From: Myxococcota bacterium | GTDB taxonomy: Bacteria; Myxococcota; Polyangia; GCA-2747355; JAKLHH01 | Length of the DNA stretch: 8,168 nucleotides | Assembly (NCBI GenBank): GCA_022710245.1 | Contig: JAKLHH010000297.1 | Location: 1 to 8,168 of the forward strand | Direction of reading: 5' to 3' | The notes under the pieces: model-generated | Database searches by the model: none | Told to the model about the DNA's origin: nothing | What the model saw: the letters and a program-made list of their open reading frames with translations, nothing else | Shown: piece by piece, positions 6,650 through 8,168 of the stretch | Layout of the letters: every line of letters begins with the position of its first letter | Numbering within the stretch: the stretch's first letter is position 1 | Made by a program: the position numbers and the translations under genes

Positions 6650-8168
6650 TCGCCGCGCTTCGCTGGCCCGCGCGTCTCGCTGTCCTGCTCTCCGCGCTGG
6701 CCCTCGCCAGCCCCGCCGCTGCGCAGCGGTTCGGGATGCTGACGAAGGACGGCGGCGGCCTGCGCCTGGTCCGTCACGACGTGGAGCTCCGCGTGCAGCA
6801 CCCGGTCGCCGAGACGGTGGTGACCCAGGAGTTCGAGAACCCCTTCGCGGTCAACCTGGAGGCCTGGTTTCACTACCCGGTGCCCGCCGGCGCCACCGTG
6901 ACGGGCCTCGCGCTCTGGGTCAGCGGCGAGCGGCGCGAGGCGCGCGTCCTCGAGCGGCAGCGGGCGCGGGAGATCTATGACGGCATCGTCAGCCAGAAGC
7001 GCGACCCGGCGCTGCTCGAGCGGCTCGATGGCAACACCTTCCGCGTGCGGATCTTCCCGGTGCTGGCGCGGACGCGGACGCGGGTCGAGCTGCGCTTCGC
7101 GCAGGCGGTGGAGGCCGATGGCCCGGGGCGCTACCGCTTCACGCTGCGGCGCCCGCCGGGCGAGACCGTACCGGTGCTGCGCTTCGGGCTGCGGCTCGCG
7201 GCGCCCTTCCCGCTCGCGGAGGCGACCCTCGAGGGCTACCGCGGCGCCCTGCAGCCGGCCGCCTCGGGCTACAGCCTCGAGCTCGGCGGCGCGGGCCGCG
7301 CCTTCGAGACCGACCTCCAGCTCCGCTACCGCTCGCGCTGGCCCTTCGCGCAGCCAGCGGCGGCGGTCTGGGGCGACGGCGCCGAGCGCCTGCTGGTGGC
7401 CGAGCTGCCGCTCGCGGGGCGTCCCGCCGCCCAGCGCCTGGCGATCCTCTGCGACGTCTCGCGCACCATGCGCCCGCACCTCGAGGGCGCTCGCTCGCTC
7501 GCCGCCGCGCTCCTCGACCGGCTGGCGCCGCGGGACCGCGTCGCGCTGGTGCCCTTCGACCTGCTCCCGCGCGGCGCCGTCAGCCTCGGCGCCGCGGAGC
7601 GTGCCCGCGCGCTCCTCGATGAGCTGGCGCCGCGTCGCGCGCGCGGGGGCACCGCCTTCATCCCCGCGGTGGAGGCGTCGCTCGCCGCGGGGGCCACCCA
7701 CCTGGTGCTGCTCACCGACGGCGGCACGCGCTACCACGCGGAGGAGCTGGAGGAGCTCCTCCGCCGCGTGGCGGGCCGCCCCGACGTGCGCCTCTCGGTG
7801 GTCGCCGCGGGCTCGGCCAGCAACGAGGAGCTCCTCACGGACCTCGCCGGGGCCAGCGGCGGCCTCTTCGTCCGCCTCGCCTCGTCGCTGCTCGTCGCCG
7901 GGCGCCTCCTCGAGCCGGCGCCTCCCGCGGCGCGGCTCCTCGGACCAGGCGCGCTGCACCTGGTCCGCCGCGAGGCGGGGAGGCTGCTGGTGGCGGCGTC
8001 GCTGCCCGCCTCGGCGCGGGCGCTCGCCCTCCAGCTCGCCGGCGAGGAGCTGCGCCTGGCGCTGCCGGAGCCGGGGCCCGGGGCGGCCGCGGTGCGCGGG
8101 GTCTTCGCGGCCTCGGCGATCGAGGGGCTGATGCGCCGGATCAAGATCCTCGGCGAGAGCGACGCGCT
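6646..8168 (+). CDS. Secreted VIT + von Willebrand factor A protein, 3' end outside window
   Basis: The frame from ATG 6646 is uninterrupted for 507 codons to the window edge. A typical signal peptide (residues 1-26, MIAALRWPARLAVLLSALAL then ASPAAA) predicts cleavage before QRF. A VIT (vault/inter-alpha-trypsin) domain spans about 38-152, with ENPFAVNLEAWFHYPVP (64-80), ERQRAREIYDGI (103-114) and FRVRIFPVL (132-140). A VWA domain follows at about 248-420, with a MIDAS-like site D270-V-S272-R-T274, T336 (GGTAF) and D358 (LLTDGG); the third position is Thr rather than the usual Ser. VIT/VWA proteins are extracytoplasmic and probably bind other proteins. The start overlaps the preceding stop as ATGA and has GGGAGG seven to eight bases upstream. 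It is the probable exosortase substrate, but the C-terminus, where a sorting tail would sit, is not visible. Confidence 0.92.
   Translation, partial: MIAALRWPARLAVLLSALALASPAAAQRFGMLTKDGGGLRLVRHDVELRVQHPVAETVVTQEFENPFAVNLEAWFHYPVPAGATVTGLALWVSGERREARVLERQRAREIYDGIVSQKRDPALLERLDGNTFRVRIFPVLARTRTRVELRFAQAVEADGPGRYRFTLRRPPGETVPVLRFGLRLAAPFPLAEATLEGYRGALQPAASGYSLELGGAGRAFETDLQLRYRSRWPFAQPAAAVWGDGAERLLVAELPLAGRPAAQRLAILCDVSRTMRPHLEGARSLAAALLDRLAPRDRVALVPFDLLPRGAVSLGAAERARALLDELAPRRARGGTAFIPAVEASLAAGATHLVLLTDGGTRYHAEELEELLRRVAGRPDVRLSVVAAGSASNEELLTDLAGASGGLFVRLASSLLVAGRLLEPAPPAARLLGPGALHLVRREAGRLLVAASLPASARALALQLAGEELRLALPEPGPGAAAVRGVFAASAIEGLMRRIKILGESDA

Noticed and set aside
6496..7959. A 487-codon open frame on the minus strand
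   Set aside because: It is antisense to the VIT/VWA gene, which has a signal peptide and recognisable domains; the antisense product is low-complexity Arg/Glu/Ala.
6977..8131. A 384-codon plus-strand frame inside the VIT/VWA region
   Set aside because: It is out of frame with the VIT/VWA gene and encodes a Ser/Arg/Ala-rich string with no domain.

Overview
The window is very GC-rich, with strong G/C preference at third codon positions, GTG as well as ATG starts, and densely packed genes. An exosortase, a single-domain response regulator behind a sigma-54-like promoter, a leucine-rich-repeat protein and a hydrogenase-maturation-type peptidase together suggest a Gram-negative environmental bacterium. 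I would guess a myxobacterium or a relative (Myxococcota / former Deltaproteobacteria). That placement is inference; no marker gene here fixes the taxon.

Layout. (1) Positions 2-775, plus strand: the 3' part of a leucine-rich-repeat protein whose start lies outside the window. (2) Positions 776-983: intergenic, holding a good sigma-54 (-24/-12) promoter candidate and an upstream palindrome. (3) Positions 984-1427: a stand-alone receiver-domain response regulator, convergent with (4) positions 1455-2306, minus strand: a ComEC-like metallo-beta-lactamase-fold hydrolase. (5) Positions 2307-2399: a divergent promoter region. (6) Positions 2400-2864, plus strand: a hydrogenase-maturation-type endopeptidase (peptidase M52 family) with no hydrogenase gene nearby, convergent with (7) positions 2937-3959, minus strand: a xylose-isomerase-like TIM-barrel protein. 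(8) Positions 3960-4143: a divergent region with a 26-bp tandem duplication and an 18-bp perfect palindrome. (9) Positions 4144-8168, plus strand: a tight three-gene operon that continues past the window.

The operon is the most interesting part. Its first gene fuses an eight-or-so-helix exosortase (Cys177, Arg221, His241) to an EpsI-type C-terminal domain. The second encodes a multi-pass membrane protein of unknown function with an N-terminal CxCxxC motif. The third starts in an ATGA overlap with the second and encodes a secreted VIT + von Willebrand factor A protein, cut off at the window edge. The arrangement looks like a dedicated protein-sorting system in which one exosortase processes one neighbouring VIT/VWA surface protein. 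Whether the target carries the expected C-terminal sorting tail cannot be seen here. The junction between genes one and two contains a duplicated ribosome-binding-site/start region that creates a 13-codon mini-ORF with ATGA overlaps at both ends.

No tRNA, rRNA, CRISPR array, insertion sequence or integrase was seen. No stretch longer than about 210 bases lacks a gene.
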